Shown: piece after piece, positions 29,301 through 41,525 of the stretch
Position numbering within the stretch: position 1 is the first letter of the stretch
How the letters are laid out: each line of letters begins with the position of its first letter
Source of the DNA: Dicaeum eximium
Lineage: Eukaryota > Chordata > Aves > Passeriformes > Dicaeidae
Assembly: GCA_013396995.1 (NCBI GenBank)
Contig: VWZP01007456.1
Location: forward strand, 1,389,231-1,453,230
Reading direction: 5' to 3'
DNA length: 64,000 nt
Notes under the pieces: model-generated
Told to the model about the DNA's origin: nothing
Seen by the model: the letters and a program-made list of their open reading frames with translations, nothing else
Database searches by the model: none
Translations under genes and position numbers: made by a program

Positions 29301-32300
29301 CTTAAAACCATGTATCTAAAAACTGGACTCTCAGATTTCTTAGAAAATCTGTAATATTTTCTTTCCTTCACTTGCCTTTGGGAGAAAATACTAAAAGTAA
29401 AGGCATTTCAGTTGAATTACTGAGTAGATGTTGATCTGGCAATTTCCATTTAAAAAAATTCCATAAGTAAGCAGCAAGATGATATAGCCTACTGTAATTT
29501 ATTTTGTCAGTGAAAAATTGCACAAGCAACTGCATTATTAGGATGGACTATTTTTAATTAAAATTCCTGAGGAGAAGATAGGCATCAACTAAGAAAAGCC
29601 ACCCATGGCTGGAAGCTATATTGAGAATAAAAAAATGAAAAGCCAAAACGCATAGAGAAATGGACATTTGACATTTGAATGAGGATTTCTAATAGCTCAG
29701 AGGAAGGAAGAATATGAAACTGGAGTTTCAATTTAGGGTGATTCAGATATAATCCCTTCTGTTAGGGATTTGGGGCTGTGAAGCTTCTCAACTTCAACGA
29801 GTATGCTTTTAGGAAGGTTATGTGTGTCAGACTGAGAGACACCTGCACGATCCCTTTGGGAAGCAAGCTGGGGATGATCACTGACAGTGCCTGAAAAAAG
29901 AAGGTTCTGCAGGAAATCTCTTCAAACTAATGGGACCCCAGGTAAATCTCAAATTCAATGTGTACTTAAATTCTAAATCAAGTGTTGCCTTCATTCCTAA
30001 AACTGATGGTAATATTTGCACTTGTATGACAGGTCTGGTTGCTCACTTTATGCAGATGCATGCCTAGTCTCCTTTGAGTCTTCCTAAATTCTTGCCCCTC
30101 GGTGATAATCATGTAGCAGTGAGATTCACAGACTGGTGACTTGTTTACGCTGTCTACCCAACAAGTTATTCTGTAATAGCTTCTGCCTCCGGCAACGCTC
30201 TGTGCCAGTGTAAAAGCCACTTTGCCTTAGACTGGGGAAGCAAAGTCAGCAGCCAAAACACTTTTCCTACAGTAAACACCAAGGAGAAATGATGGGGGTT
30301 TAAAGGTTGCTGTTCAGAGCTGTGATTTGGAGGGCAGCCACTGAAAGGATACCCAACACAGACAGTAACTCTTCAGGCACTCGCGTATATTACAATTCTA
30401 ACCAGAAAAACAAAATAAAATACAAAGCTGCTTTCAACCATATTCCTGAACATACTACTCTAGTAGCAGTTAAAGAATAAGAATTCATTGTATAATAGTT
30501 AGGCCTTGAAGCCCAATGGCCATCCCTACTCAAGAGATCAGGAATAAACAGACAAAAAGTAGTATATGTTTTAAACAATCCTGTGCCTTGCTTTCTCCCA
30601 TCAGTAGACCTGGAGTAAATCACACTTTATTTTAAAAGATAAAATAACTCCATGATGTAATTTCCTGAAATTACAGTGATGGTCTCTGATTAAAAACATT
30701 TAGATAGCCCCAAACACATTACTAAATGTAAGTAAACACTCTGAAATGCCTTCTTTTCATTTTTGTGATTATGAAAGAGCTACTAGTACTTGAAGCAGTT
30801 ATACTGGCTAAAAATTTGTTTGAGATTACTCAAAATCCTTGTATATGCAACAGCACTGCACATTCATGAATTTTTTTCTCAATGACTGTTTTCTTTCTTG
30901 TATCTGTAATAGTAACCAGTGATATTTTAAATTAATTTTTAGCATAGTCTTTTCTTTATTTATCTTTTCTCACTAGTGTTTAAATCCCCCTACTCAGTGG
31001 TGACAGTCCTCAAGCTCGATGGCATTAGCAGGGAATCTGCCTTGCCTGAAACAAGCCTCAGGCTGACATTGGCTGGGGCTCCCTGGATGTGGCTCACCAG
31101 CAGTTTGCATGTGGCAACTCCCTGCCACACCCAAATATGAAAACAAGGCATCAGTCACTGTTTACAACACTGCAAGAAATGCTGTAAATAATGAGATCAT
31201 CACAGGAAATTCATATAGCAAAAAACCAGAATTAATAATACAAATAGAGGAATGCTTCCAAGCAAATAGACTTCATGCAAAATAAAAAAAGAGGGACAGT
31301 GTTTTCCAACCTCTGCTGCACCAGAAGAAGCCCCAATTACAAATTAAAATCAGAGTGCTTGTATTTCATTAAGGCTAGAAAGAAAATTCTGTCTGCCCTC
31401 TGATAGCTGTTTGTGCCAGCCAAAAGTGAATTTATGGCATAATTGAAATTACATTATTTTTCTGCTACTCACTTGCTTCTGATGAACATCATTATGCTGA
31501 AGCAATTTTTCATGTTTTATATCTGAAAGAGCTGCTCTGTTTCGACAATCCTACCCTTTGTACCATCACTCTCTAAAAATCTGGGCATTTTAATTTCCTT
31601 CCTCCTTCTGCTTCCTTTTCACAAAAACTCTGCTGACAATTGTGAGACAAAATACAGAGCATGCACACAAATCTCAAATAACTATTAAATCTTCTGAGAA
31701 TTAAGACATACTTTCACTGCCACAGGTGAATTTTCACTTTGAGTCTTTGGCTTCACTGTCCCTCATCCAGCAAATGCTCCAAAGAAGAGCAGAAGAGAGG
31801 CAGCCACCTCCAGCTGGTATTTCTGTAAGTAGGCAAGCAGTTGCCCCAGGTGCACAGCAGACCAGGTGACTGCTCTGCAGGAGGAATATTTCTACCTGTA
31901 GCTTGGCAAAGAAAGGAAAGGAGGTGTTCTTCTCTATTCCTCCTGGCAGATGAATGAATTGTTCCCTTCCAAGGGCAGAAGCTGGTGGGCTGGCCCATGC
32001 CCTCAAATGTGCAAGGGGCTACCTCTGCTCATCATAGCAGAGAACAGCCAACCCATGCTAAGGAATACAGTCCATGAGCAGAACCTTTTTGTTACTGCTG
32101 TTTGCAAACCAACCTCGTCCCATGCTGAGATCTCACTGGCAATCAAAAAGTACACTAAACAGATTTACCTTGCAGGTTTGCTTGATCAAACAGCAAGCCT
32201 CAGATGCTTTAAACATCATTGGCAAGAACAGAATTACTTTTTGAACTTTTAACTGCTCAGCCTCACCTGACTGACTTTAGTTCACTAACTTTAGTTCATT

Positions 32301-33062
32301 ACCTGTTGCCACAATGCTGAAATGACAGTCTGGAGCTGACAAAATGGAGCTACATCAGGGGAAAAGGGACGGTCTGGCTGCTGGATCCCACACATTATGG
32401 GCAGGGGTAGGCACTCCTCCATAAGACTCTAACCAAAGGATTTTTTAGCCAACTTTTGAGAGTATCCACAGTTCCAAGATACTGAAGCCTTCGTATTTTA
32501 TTTGTCTGCAGCCAAAATACCTCATTAAACCTCAGGCACTTGTTTGCTGTAGGACATCAAACTAAAATATTGGGTGCTTCTATGCACACGTGTTAGTCTA
32601 AAGGATTAATCAGGTCTGCAAGAATAATCAACAATTTGAGACAGAAAAAAATCTCTTTGCCTAGAAGTCTGCCTCTGGAGATAGCCACTGTTACCTGTGA
32701 GGGCTTTCCTTGGCCTCACCACACAGCCAGCTTCTCTTTAAAACTGCACACAGAAATCAGACCTTTGACTCCTCCCAAGGTCCAGTTCCCCTACCTCCAA
32801 ACCCTTGTAAATATGTAAGTATTGTCATCAGTTTCTCCCATATTTAAGAATTCCTATGAACTGAATGCTAAACTCCTAGAAAGCTGAGCATGGACATGTT
32901 TTTTCCCTACCTGGGCAGTAATGGGATATTTTACTTTTCGTTTCATCATCTTACTCCCCAAGGCTGTGTCTGTAACACACATTCAATCATGATAAAAAAA
33001 TAGGCCTAATTAAAGAATGAAAACAAAGTAAAAAAAGCCGAAGTTATTGCCCCATGAGGTTT

Positions 33063-33084
33063 AAAAAAAAAAGAAAAAAAGAAA
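33063..33084. repeat. A-rich tract
   Basis: Ten A, then AGAAAAAAAGAAA-type sequence. Low complexity. Confidence 0.8.
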
Positions 33085-33610
33085 CACAGGTAGCTATGAT
33101 CATTATGAGATTCTGATATCTGCTCAATTCTGGTCAAATTCTCCATCTCCTATCAGAGAGGAAAAGATAAGTCATCACTGCTATGTATGTCACACTGGCA
33201 GAGACTGACTACCTGGCTATAATAGTTAGGACTGCTGTCAAAAATCCCAAAATGCACAGTCACTAATGATTTCACTGTGGTACATCTTTCATTTGGAAAT
33301 AATAGTCAGTACTTTAATGGAGGAAATAGAAGCTCAATAAATCCTTAATGATGCCGAGTCTCTTTTATGCTAGCAGTTTTACGTGGCAAAAACAATTATT
33401 GGAAATGTCAACCTGCCAATCTGGTTTAAGGTTTTAAACCTTTATTATGAATTTCAGAGGTAGACTAGAAATATTTCTGTTAATGGCTTTGTTTGAAATG
33501 TCTTGATTATGGATAATCATATATGAGCAGTAGATTCTTATAAAATAAGAAGCCCCTGAATAAAAAACTAAAGCTAAATCAACCATTATCCCAAAGCTAA
33601 ATCAATCATC

Positions 33611-33659
33611 AGGCTTTCTATTCCTCATTATCCCAAGGCTTTCTATTCCTCATTCCCCA
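33611..33659. repeat. 24-25 bp tandem duplication
   Basis: AGGCTTTCTATTCCTCATT occurs twice in tandem, separated by TATCCCA. Just upstream (33570-33608) a separate AAAGCTAAATCAA unit is also duplicated, so two small duplications sit side by side. Confidence 0.85.
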
Positions 33660-35874
33660 TCACAGGGTTCCAAGTGGTTACTGCCACATCCTTCTCACCC
33701 ATAAGGTCTTCATATGAAACAGAAGTAAAATGAGCCTTTGGTGGTGGGTGATTTATCTGAACTATTTCCTCTCCTGATTGCCCAAGAGGAAATCTCATAT
33801 TCCTCCCCTCCTCCTCTTTGAGTTGCCAAGTAAAACCCAACTCCAGGACCTCAGAGCAAGAGCTAGAGGGTCCAAGTGAGAAAACAAATCAGTTGCAGGC
33901 CAGGAAAGGGAAGAAAAGATGGCTTAGATTTTAAAGCCCTGATTATAATATGACAAGAATGACAACCTGTGCATTCTGATTAGTGCTCTTATCTGCTTCA
34001 ATTATGTCGGCTGATGACCCTGGAGTAAAGGTGCCAGTATCCAATCAACATCCACATTTAAAACCAATTAACAGACTGTCAGGTTTAGTTGTGAAAATGC
34101 CTTTATTAGTAACTGGATTTAGCAAATCCTGGAAAGCACTGTCAATCTTTATACACTGAGAATCACATGCTGGTTGGTTGAGAAAACTGAAGCCTTCAGA
34201 AAAGCTTTATTTTTTCCCTCTCTCTTGGTTTGTATTCACAATGAAAAATCATGTAGTAAGTAGTGTGACAAAGACCTTTCTTTCAATGCCAGAGTCTTTG
34301 AAGAAGTATGGTACTTCTTGTGGAGCATTAAGTTGTGGATACCTGTGGTATATTGTATCCAAAGCCTTCCTCTTTCTCCTACTTTTAAGGAAAGCATCCA
34401 TGAAGACACAAAGCATGTGTGAAATGTCCATATCCAAATTGCTCAGCCCCCAAAGGCTCCCTCTTCCTTCCCTTTGACGAAGAAAATTACTGTCAAATTT
34501 TCTCCTGATCATCTTGTAGCACAGGAACAACAAAGCTAAAGTTCTCCACAGTGTTTATTCATACAACTCAGAAGGACAGCAATTCATGCAATGTTTCTGG
34601 TTTTTTTCAACATCCTGATAGCACAAAACTATGGTCAATGACAGGCAGCTGCAGGAGTGCCAATGGCTCATCTTCCTGTGCAGAACAACAAGAACTCTTT
34701 CTATTTTTTACATTTTCCCCCCAAAGAATACACAATTTCTTACATACAGTTATTTTTGTAAGATTTGCGTCCAAGAGAAGCAAGAGACATCTCTGAATTT
34801 GTGTTATTTAAATTACAGTCTCCTCTATGGCCATGTGAACTGGTGGACTATTCACTCAAACAAAACTGAACAGATGCAAAACTTTACCAAAGAGTGAAAA
34901 CAACTGTAGGATAAAAACCACCCTGACTTTAATATTCACTGACAGATTGTTCTCCATTTTGTTTGGTTTTTTGCACTTACTACAGTCAGGACCAGAATGG
35001 AAGTGAAAAATTATCCCACCACGGGAATGTTCTCACAGTATTTTCAGGGAGATTGAGAGCAGGTGGAACCATAAATAGCAGAAAAAGCTTCCTGTTTAAA
35101 GATTTTTTTTCCTTGCCTGAAGCCTGACCTAGGGGAGCAGCTTCTGGCAGCAGCTGTAAAGTAACTTTCCAAATAGTGTATCTCAGCCCTCGGCACCAGA
35201 GCCTGCTGTCCCAAGGTGTGTCTGAAGCACATCTCAGCTGCCCCTAACCTTGAGGGCTGGTTTGCATATACTGGAGAATTTCATGTTCAACTTATCATCC
35301 GTATCTGAAAAACGCTGAGGAAAAACCTAAGGTACTTAGGAGGAAGAAAAGGAAGGAACAGAAGATGAGAGAATCCCACCAAGGACAAACCTGTAGAAGG
35401 GGAGAGAGGAAAGCTGATTTGTTTGCTCATCAGAGGAGATGGAGGACACCAGAAGGGACTTTTTTTTTTTAAGGAAACTAACCATAATTTCTTTTTCCTT
35501 TCTCTTCTGAAGGCAATGCAGAAACTGTAGTCTCATACCCTGAGAGCTCAACACAACAGTGGAGAATGTAATAGCTATCATTCTACAATTTTGATACATA
35601 ATGGTCAAGGTACAACGATCAGAGGTTCTAATACAATAGTCAAGGAAGCTCCTTCCCACAAGTGATTCCCACCCTTTCACATCCTTATAAGTAATGTAGG
35701 ACCTACATTTCAGTTCTTTTCCAAACTATTATAGGAACCTTCCCATACAATTGCTCATAGTTTATGATACCTGTGCCACTACAACTTCTGGTTTGTGAAT
35801 AACCAACAAATTAGTAAATTCATCATAAAAGACACATGAGCACGGCAACGGAAAAGCAGAAGGATTCCTTTAGA

Positions 35875-36443
35875 AAGGAGGACTTTGGAATGACCAACCT
35901 GTCAGCCTCACCTATGTGCCTGAGAAGATCATGGAACAGATCCTCCTAGAAGCTATGCTAGGGCACATGGAGGACAGGGATTTGAAACACCCAGCACAGC
36001 TTCACCAAGGGCAAGTCCTGCCTGAGCAACCTGATGGTCTTCTACTGACTCCATCAGTGGGCAAGGGAAGAGCTAACAGATGTCATCTGTACTTCTGTAA
36101 GGCCTTTGACATGGTCCCCCACAACACCCTTCTCTCTAAAATGGAGAGATACAGATCTGATGGGTGGATTGTTTAGTGGATGAGGCATTGGTTGGATGGT
36201 CACAATCAGATGATAGTGGTCAATGGCTCAATGTCCAGATGGAAGGGCTCTGGAGAGACCTTATGGCAGCCTCTTAAAATTAAAGGGGTCTTATTAGAAC
36301 AATGAGGACAGGCTTTTTAGTAAGGCCTGTTGCAATAGGACAAGGTGTAAAGGTTTTTAACTAGTAGAAGATAGATTTAGATCGGACATAAGGCAGAAAT
36401 TTTTTATGATGAAGGTGGTGAAACACTGAAACAAGTTGCCCAG
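35875..36443 (+). mobile_element. CR1 LINE fragment (RT region and 3' part, left of LTR)
   Basis: A decayed copy of the CR1 non-LTR retrotransposon. The reading EKIMEQILLEAMLGHMEDRD near the start, followed later by LYFCKAFDMVPHNTLLSKME and NGSMSRWKGSGET, is the CR1 reverse-transcriptase pattern. The frame has a stop in the WIV*WMRHWLDG region. After about 36260 it jumps by deletion to the 3' segment (the consensus GTGGTGA..CACTGAAACA..GTTGCCCAG end). It is interrupted at 36444 by an LTR and resumes at 37181. It is non-functional: the 5' part is missing, with internal deletion, stops and an insertion. Confidence 0.9.
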
Positions 36444-37180
36444 CGTCCTAGGGTGACTTTGTGATGCTTCTATCCCCAATCACCTGTTCTGTTTATGCTG
36501 GATATTAAGTTCTGGTTCTTTATTAAGTTCTTAAGTTCTGTAGTTCTGGTTCTGGTTCTATGTTAAGTTCTTAAGTTCTTTAGGACTGGTTCCGAGAGCG
36601 AAGGGGGGGGAAAAGAAGAACGCAGTTTGTTATCAGAAACAGCATTTTGAATGCTCCTCTGCATTCCTTCTCACGGACTGTGTGGTCTGCAGCATGGACA
36701 GTGGGAGAGAGCTCTCCTTTACTTTTAGTTAGTGTTTTAGTTTGCTGAGGCCAGAAGTTTTTTTGGAACTGTACAGCTACTGCTCGGTCCAGGAACACCA
36801 GAACTATTGTCTGGGGGGTCCCTCAAGCTGCACTGAGGCTGGAACACTGCACCCAAGCCCCAGAGGGAGAGACCTGAGCCCTGGAGAGACTGGGAGAAAG
36901 GGAGAAAGCTAACATCACACCCACAGAAAGGACTCTCTCTCTCATCCACAGAAGGGCTTTTATGAATTTGCCATCTCTTCAGAACAATGAGAAGTTCCAT
37001 TGTTTACAATTATTCATTTTTTCATGTTTGTGAGTACTTTGCTTGTTAAATAAATAGCTTTTTCCACTTTTCTCCAAGGAAATCTTTCCCAAACCAGTGG
37101 GGGGGAGGGGCTGCTTGAATTTGCTTTCTAGAGGGAGCTTATTTGGAGGTTTCCTCCCAAATTTGCCCTAAACCAAGACA
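36444..37180 (+). mobile_element. solo LTR of an endogenous retrovirus, nested in CR1
   Basis: About 737 bp of non-CR1 sequence splits the CR1 consensus between GTTGCCCAG and GAGGCTGTAGATG. It begins (C)GTCCTAGGGTGACTTTGTG, close to a canonical TG start, and ends CCAAGACA, a canonical CA end. It contains AATAAA at 37049-37054 followed by GCTTTTTCCACTTTTCTCC, which fits an LTR R/U5 region in plus orientation. No internal gag, pol or env sequence is present, so it is a solo LTR left by recombination. Target-site duplication is not clear, and the boundaries may be off by a few bases. The family name is not assigned, but the AATAAATAGCTTTTTCCACT motif resembles songbird ERV LTRs from memory. Confidence 0.75.
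36504..36592. repeat. AAGTTCT/GGTTCT short repeats inside the LTR
   Basis: The LTR carries an 85-90 bp cluster of alternating TTAAGTTCT and TGGTTCT units, imperfect and interleaved. It probably arose by slippage within the U3 region. Confidence 0.75.
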
Positions 37181-37334
37181 CGAAGAGAGGCTGTAGATGT
37201 CCCATTCCTAGCAACATTCAAGGTCAGACTGGGGCTCTGAACAACCTGATCTAGTTGAAGATGTCCCTGTTCATTGAAGGTGGGTTGGACTAGATGACAT
37301 TTAAAGATCCCTCTGTTCTATGGGTCCTATGACC
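37181..37334 (+). mobile_element. CR1 LINE 3' end (right of LTR)
   Basis: This continues the interrupted CR1 copy: GAGAGGCTGTAGATG, then TTCAAGGTCAGACTGGGGC, CAACCTGATCTAGTTG, and GGTTGGACTAGATGACATTT. It finishes near TCTATGGGTCCTATGA, a degraded version of the CR1 terminal octamer repeats. Confidence 0.9.
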
Positions 37335-40300
37335 CAGACTCGTGAAAACTGAAAGAAGAGACAAACAAAATAAATCCTCAGTTATTTTTTATAGAAGACT
37401 ATATTTGATGAAAAACATTAATGAGAAAAACAATTTAAAGTTTTCCAGATTTGCATCTGCCTTAGAACTGTTTTATCATACTATTTAATAACTTTATTTT
37501 CCCTCCTCCATCCCTTCAAAGTCTTTTGTTTCGACACCACTGAGCTCAGGGATGGGAATTTATCCTGAACTCTGCACAGAGTGACAATGAGGTGAGCTGC
37601 CTTCACCAATCTCTGCACAAGACCCACTTTCTCTTGGCACAGCTGACTGAGGCAAGAGCACGCTGAAGAGGTTGGACTGTAACTATTTTGGAGTGATCCC
37701 TGAGAAAGAAGCCTTAAATAGACCAATACGTACATCTGTCAGTCTCAGATGGATCGTTGTGCTGCTTCTGCCCACGTAGGCATTATGCTGATGTCCCTAA
37801 ATATCAGCACAGCCTACCCTACCCAGCTCTGCCTACTATTGATGGAGCAAGACCTAAAATTTGGGTAGGAATATCTTGTAAATATTGTATTAATTTTGGA
37901 TAGAGCTCCTATCTTGTGACAAAATATAAAGTAAAGAGAAAAGGAAACAGAGAAATCACAAGTAGTGTACCCATTAGGGGCAGACTGGGTCATTTTTCTA
38001 GAATGAATGAAGCACCACTACTTTAAGAAAATTTAGGGTTTCTCACACCAAGGCACATCAAACGCAAACCCAAATCAAGTGAAAGCTTTGCCATGCCTCC
38101 TCCCACAGAACAGATACTGTCTCCTCACCAGGCATTTTTCAGCAGGCTGAATGTAGGAACAGGGTGAAAAAACATTCTAACCTTGCAGCAAGCTCCCAGC
38201 TGATATAACTGCTGGCAAAACCAATGGGGGTGTGGGGATCACTCCTGTAGGCATGAGAAAGAGGCTGAAATACTGGACACACCACTGCTTTGGCATGGAT
38301 TGGGTTTGCAAAAAGTTCAAGATGGGTGAAAGTATCCTCATCTGTGGCCCAAGGAAACAGGTTATTTAACAAAAGCAGCAAAATGTGCTGATTAGAAGTT
38401 GCTTGAAGAGTCACAACTGCGTAATTCTACTTTACTACTTAAATCCTTTTCCTGACCTAATTGCACCAGCTGACTCTATTTTTCCTTTTCAGAGGAACAG
38501 AGAGCTTCCTGACAGATCCAGGCAATGTGTGGCACTCTGCCAAGCTGGGCTGCCTTTCAGCCAGCCAGGCTTTGGACAGGGGAGCCAGGCTTACCTGCAC
38601 AGTGGCAGGCATAGAGAAGGAAGGAAGTCCAGTGCTGCAGCTCGTGGCAATGGAAAACTTGCCAAGATGGTCAGATCTTTGCCCCTCATTCATCCTCTGA
38701 CAGCTTGAGTAGTGCAACGTTAATAATTCATAAGTTATCTGTGCAATAAGTTACGTTCTCCTTTCAAAAATAGAGCTAGAGAAGCAAGTCTAAATAATTA
38801 ATTTCAGAAGAAAAATAATCAAGTAACCCTTTCAAAGAAAGACAAAAATCAATAGCTCTGACTTTTTTTCACCTTGCTAAGCATTTCCGGAAAATACCGT
38901 CCCCATGGATGACAATGCTCCGATGTGACACATATTCCTAAGTGCAGCATCATCACAACAAAACCACAGGCAATCTGGAAAACTTGCTTAGAATCTATGC
39001 ATCTCACAAAGCTCCTCTTCTCACCCTGACAGGCTGTCTCTCCCTCTTTTCCATCCTGCTACCCAGAGCTCCAGATGCCGGGATGAAATTACCGGTGATG
39101 TGAGATGAAAACAGCTGGTGCCCGCTCACCCGGAGCCAGCCAAAGGGCATCAGGAAAGCTGTGCCTCCCAGGTGTGGTGGCACTGAGCTGGCCACTGGTG
39201 CCAGCTCTGCACTGAGCACCAAATGAAGGGAGCTTTTTTATAGGTTTGCACATTGCTTCTCCTTGTGCATGTCAGGGAGCTGGAACTCGCTGACACGCAC
39301 AAGGCTACGTTCACTTGGGATCTGTGCTGGCTCCTCTGAGCCCTGGGAGAAAAGCAGAGAGGGCAGGGCAGGAGATATCTCTGAAACTACAATGCCCTGG
39401 TATCCACCTCCACCCCAAACACCGCATGGCACTTCCCACAGGAACAGTTGCAGATGGTTGCTGATCTGAATTAGTTTCACCAGAGAGTGGAATGACAACT
39501 TCAGTGTGCTTTTAGCTGTGGATATTCCAGCTTTAAATCACAGCTTCTGTTCACAGAAACAGCAGCGTGCTGTGACAGCTTACTTCTCCTGGAACAATGT
39601 CTTGCCCACACCTTGGCAAGGAAAACAAAGGGTACTGTCTTCACCTAGGACTTACGCCCCAAATGAAACACAATTTAGAATATGGAGAGCATGCACTTGT
39701 TTTTCCCCCAGAACAGCACTTGAAGGATTTGCTAACAATATTTTGCATGGGTTTGCTGAAGAAAACCTTTAATTATATTAGGATATATTAAGGGAAGGAA
39801 TGAAAAGAAAATAAGGTATTTTTCAAATGAAAATGTCACATACACTACAGTTTGTTTGCACTGTCACTGCGGAAGCCCATGTGACAACAGCAGGATTATT
39901 TTTGGTAACTGGGTGGAGGATGGGGAGACTGATACACTATTTGAACTTCTCCATGCCAGTCTCTGCTATCAAAAAAGTTACCAAAAGACTTCTGCTATGT
40001 AGTAAGAAAAATGCATTATCAATGCACAGAGAAATTTCATTTACCATACAAAGAAGGTTTCCTTATAACTAACCTGTACCTAGACAGTCATGCAGCTATG
40101 GTAGGTCATTTTTCCTGCTGTAAATGCCATCACTTAAACATAATTTCTCCATATGCAAAGGCCAGTTGTGGTTCTTCAAAGTATTTGGGAGTAATGAAGG
40201 GGGTGAGTCAGCAGAAGCCCATGCCTGGGATGAGAAACTCAGGCTAAGTAAAGGAAGAGCAGGGATTTTGAGAGAGCAGGGAGCATGAGACAGATCTCTG

Positions 40301-41481
40301 GATCTGATCAGCAGAATCACTGTTACTTTATCTCAAAATCACTCACTTAAAAAATTATAATAGGATTTGGAAGTAGTGTCAGATGATTGCTGGCCAGTCT
40401 GGACAAATAGCAAATACATGGAAAATAAAGACTTATTGGAGCTTGGTGGCAACTTATTTTGTGGATCATAAATCTTAATTTCAGATGCAGATACTTCTCA
40501 GGGAGGGGCATTTATAACATAAGAGATTGGCACAAAATATTTTGGAAATTTGAGGGGTTTAAAGATATTTTTAAATTTCTAAAAAGAAATGTGGACAGTG
40601 CACTGGAAGATGTATAATACAATTACTTTAAAAAAAAATCATGCTACTGAGTTTGCTTCCTAACTACCATGTTTTTTGAGTCCAGAGAGATCCATTGCCA
40701 TGCATTGCCTCCTACCAAGAAAGAGCAGACCATTTCACTCTCTGTACAGTTCCTGAAATGCCATAGCAAGTATAAATCATTCACTGTGAGTAGGTACCAA
40801 TTTATTATTTATCACAGTGAAAAAAAGATATTGGAGACAAAATGGTGCTGCGGTAAAACTTTCATTCAGTTAATGGGTTTAGTTATGATTATTGCATAGG
40901 ACTTCATTACTTAAAATTGTCACAAGCACTAAATTCTAAACAGGGTTATTGAGTCAACATAGTGTTCTTGCTTAGTCCTTTTAGTATTACTTGAATCTTG
41001 TCCTGTTTCTCATAAATTTCTCTTCAGATAAAATCACTGATAGCTAAAAAAAGGTAATGTATTATGCAAATCAAGGAATTTTCACAGTATATCCCTACTT
41101 CTGTGAGTAAATTTCATTTGAAAAATGTCTGAAAAACATTATGTGCCACTTTAATAAATATGTATAAATTCCTAGCTAATGAAAACATAAGGTAATGTTT
41201 TATGCAAACAAGTGTGTTTTCACCAAAAAAAATTTCTTTACCACTTGTGTACCACTTCACACCAGATCTGTACTTATATCAGAGCAAAAAGAGGGAAAGG
41301 TGATTTCAGATTGGAATAATCACACTTTACACACATGCAGCATGTGTTTTTCCCTACTTAAAAGGTCATGGCAATGAAAACCACTGTCACACTCAGCTCC
41401 AGATTTCACACACAGCAGCCTCCAGATTTCATTTTGCTATATTATGCTTATAGAGCTGAATTTTTCTATGAGCAAAATGCT

Positions 41482-41525
41482 GTCTGAAAGACTTTTCAAC
41501 TAAGTCTGAAAGACTTTTCAACTTA
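41482..41525. repeat. 22-bp tandem duplication
   Basis: Two units of GTCTGAAAGACTTTTCAACT plus two bases lie head to tail and are almost identical. This is a recent small duplication. Confidence 0.9.

Noticed and set aside
35916..36176. 86-codon frame with reverse-transcriptase-like sequence as a host gene
   Set aside because: It is the decayed CR1 LINE reverse transcriptase, interrupted by a stop and deletions.
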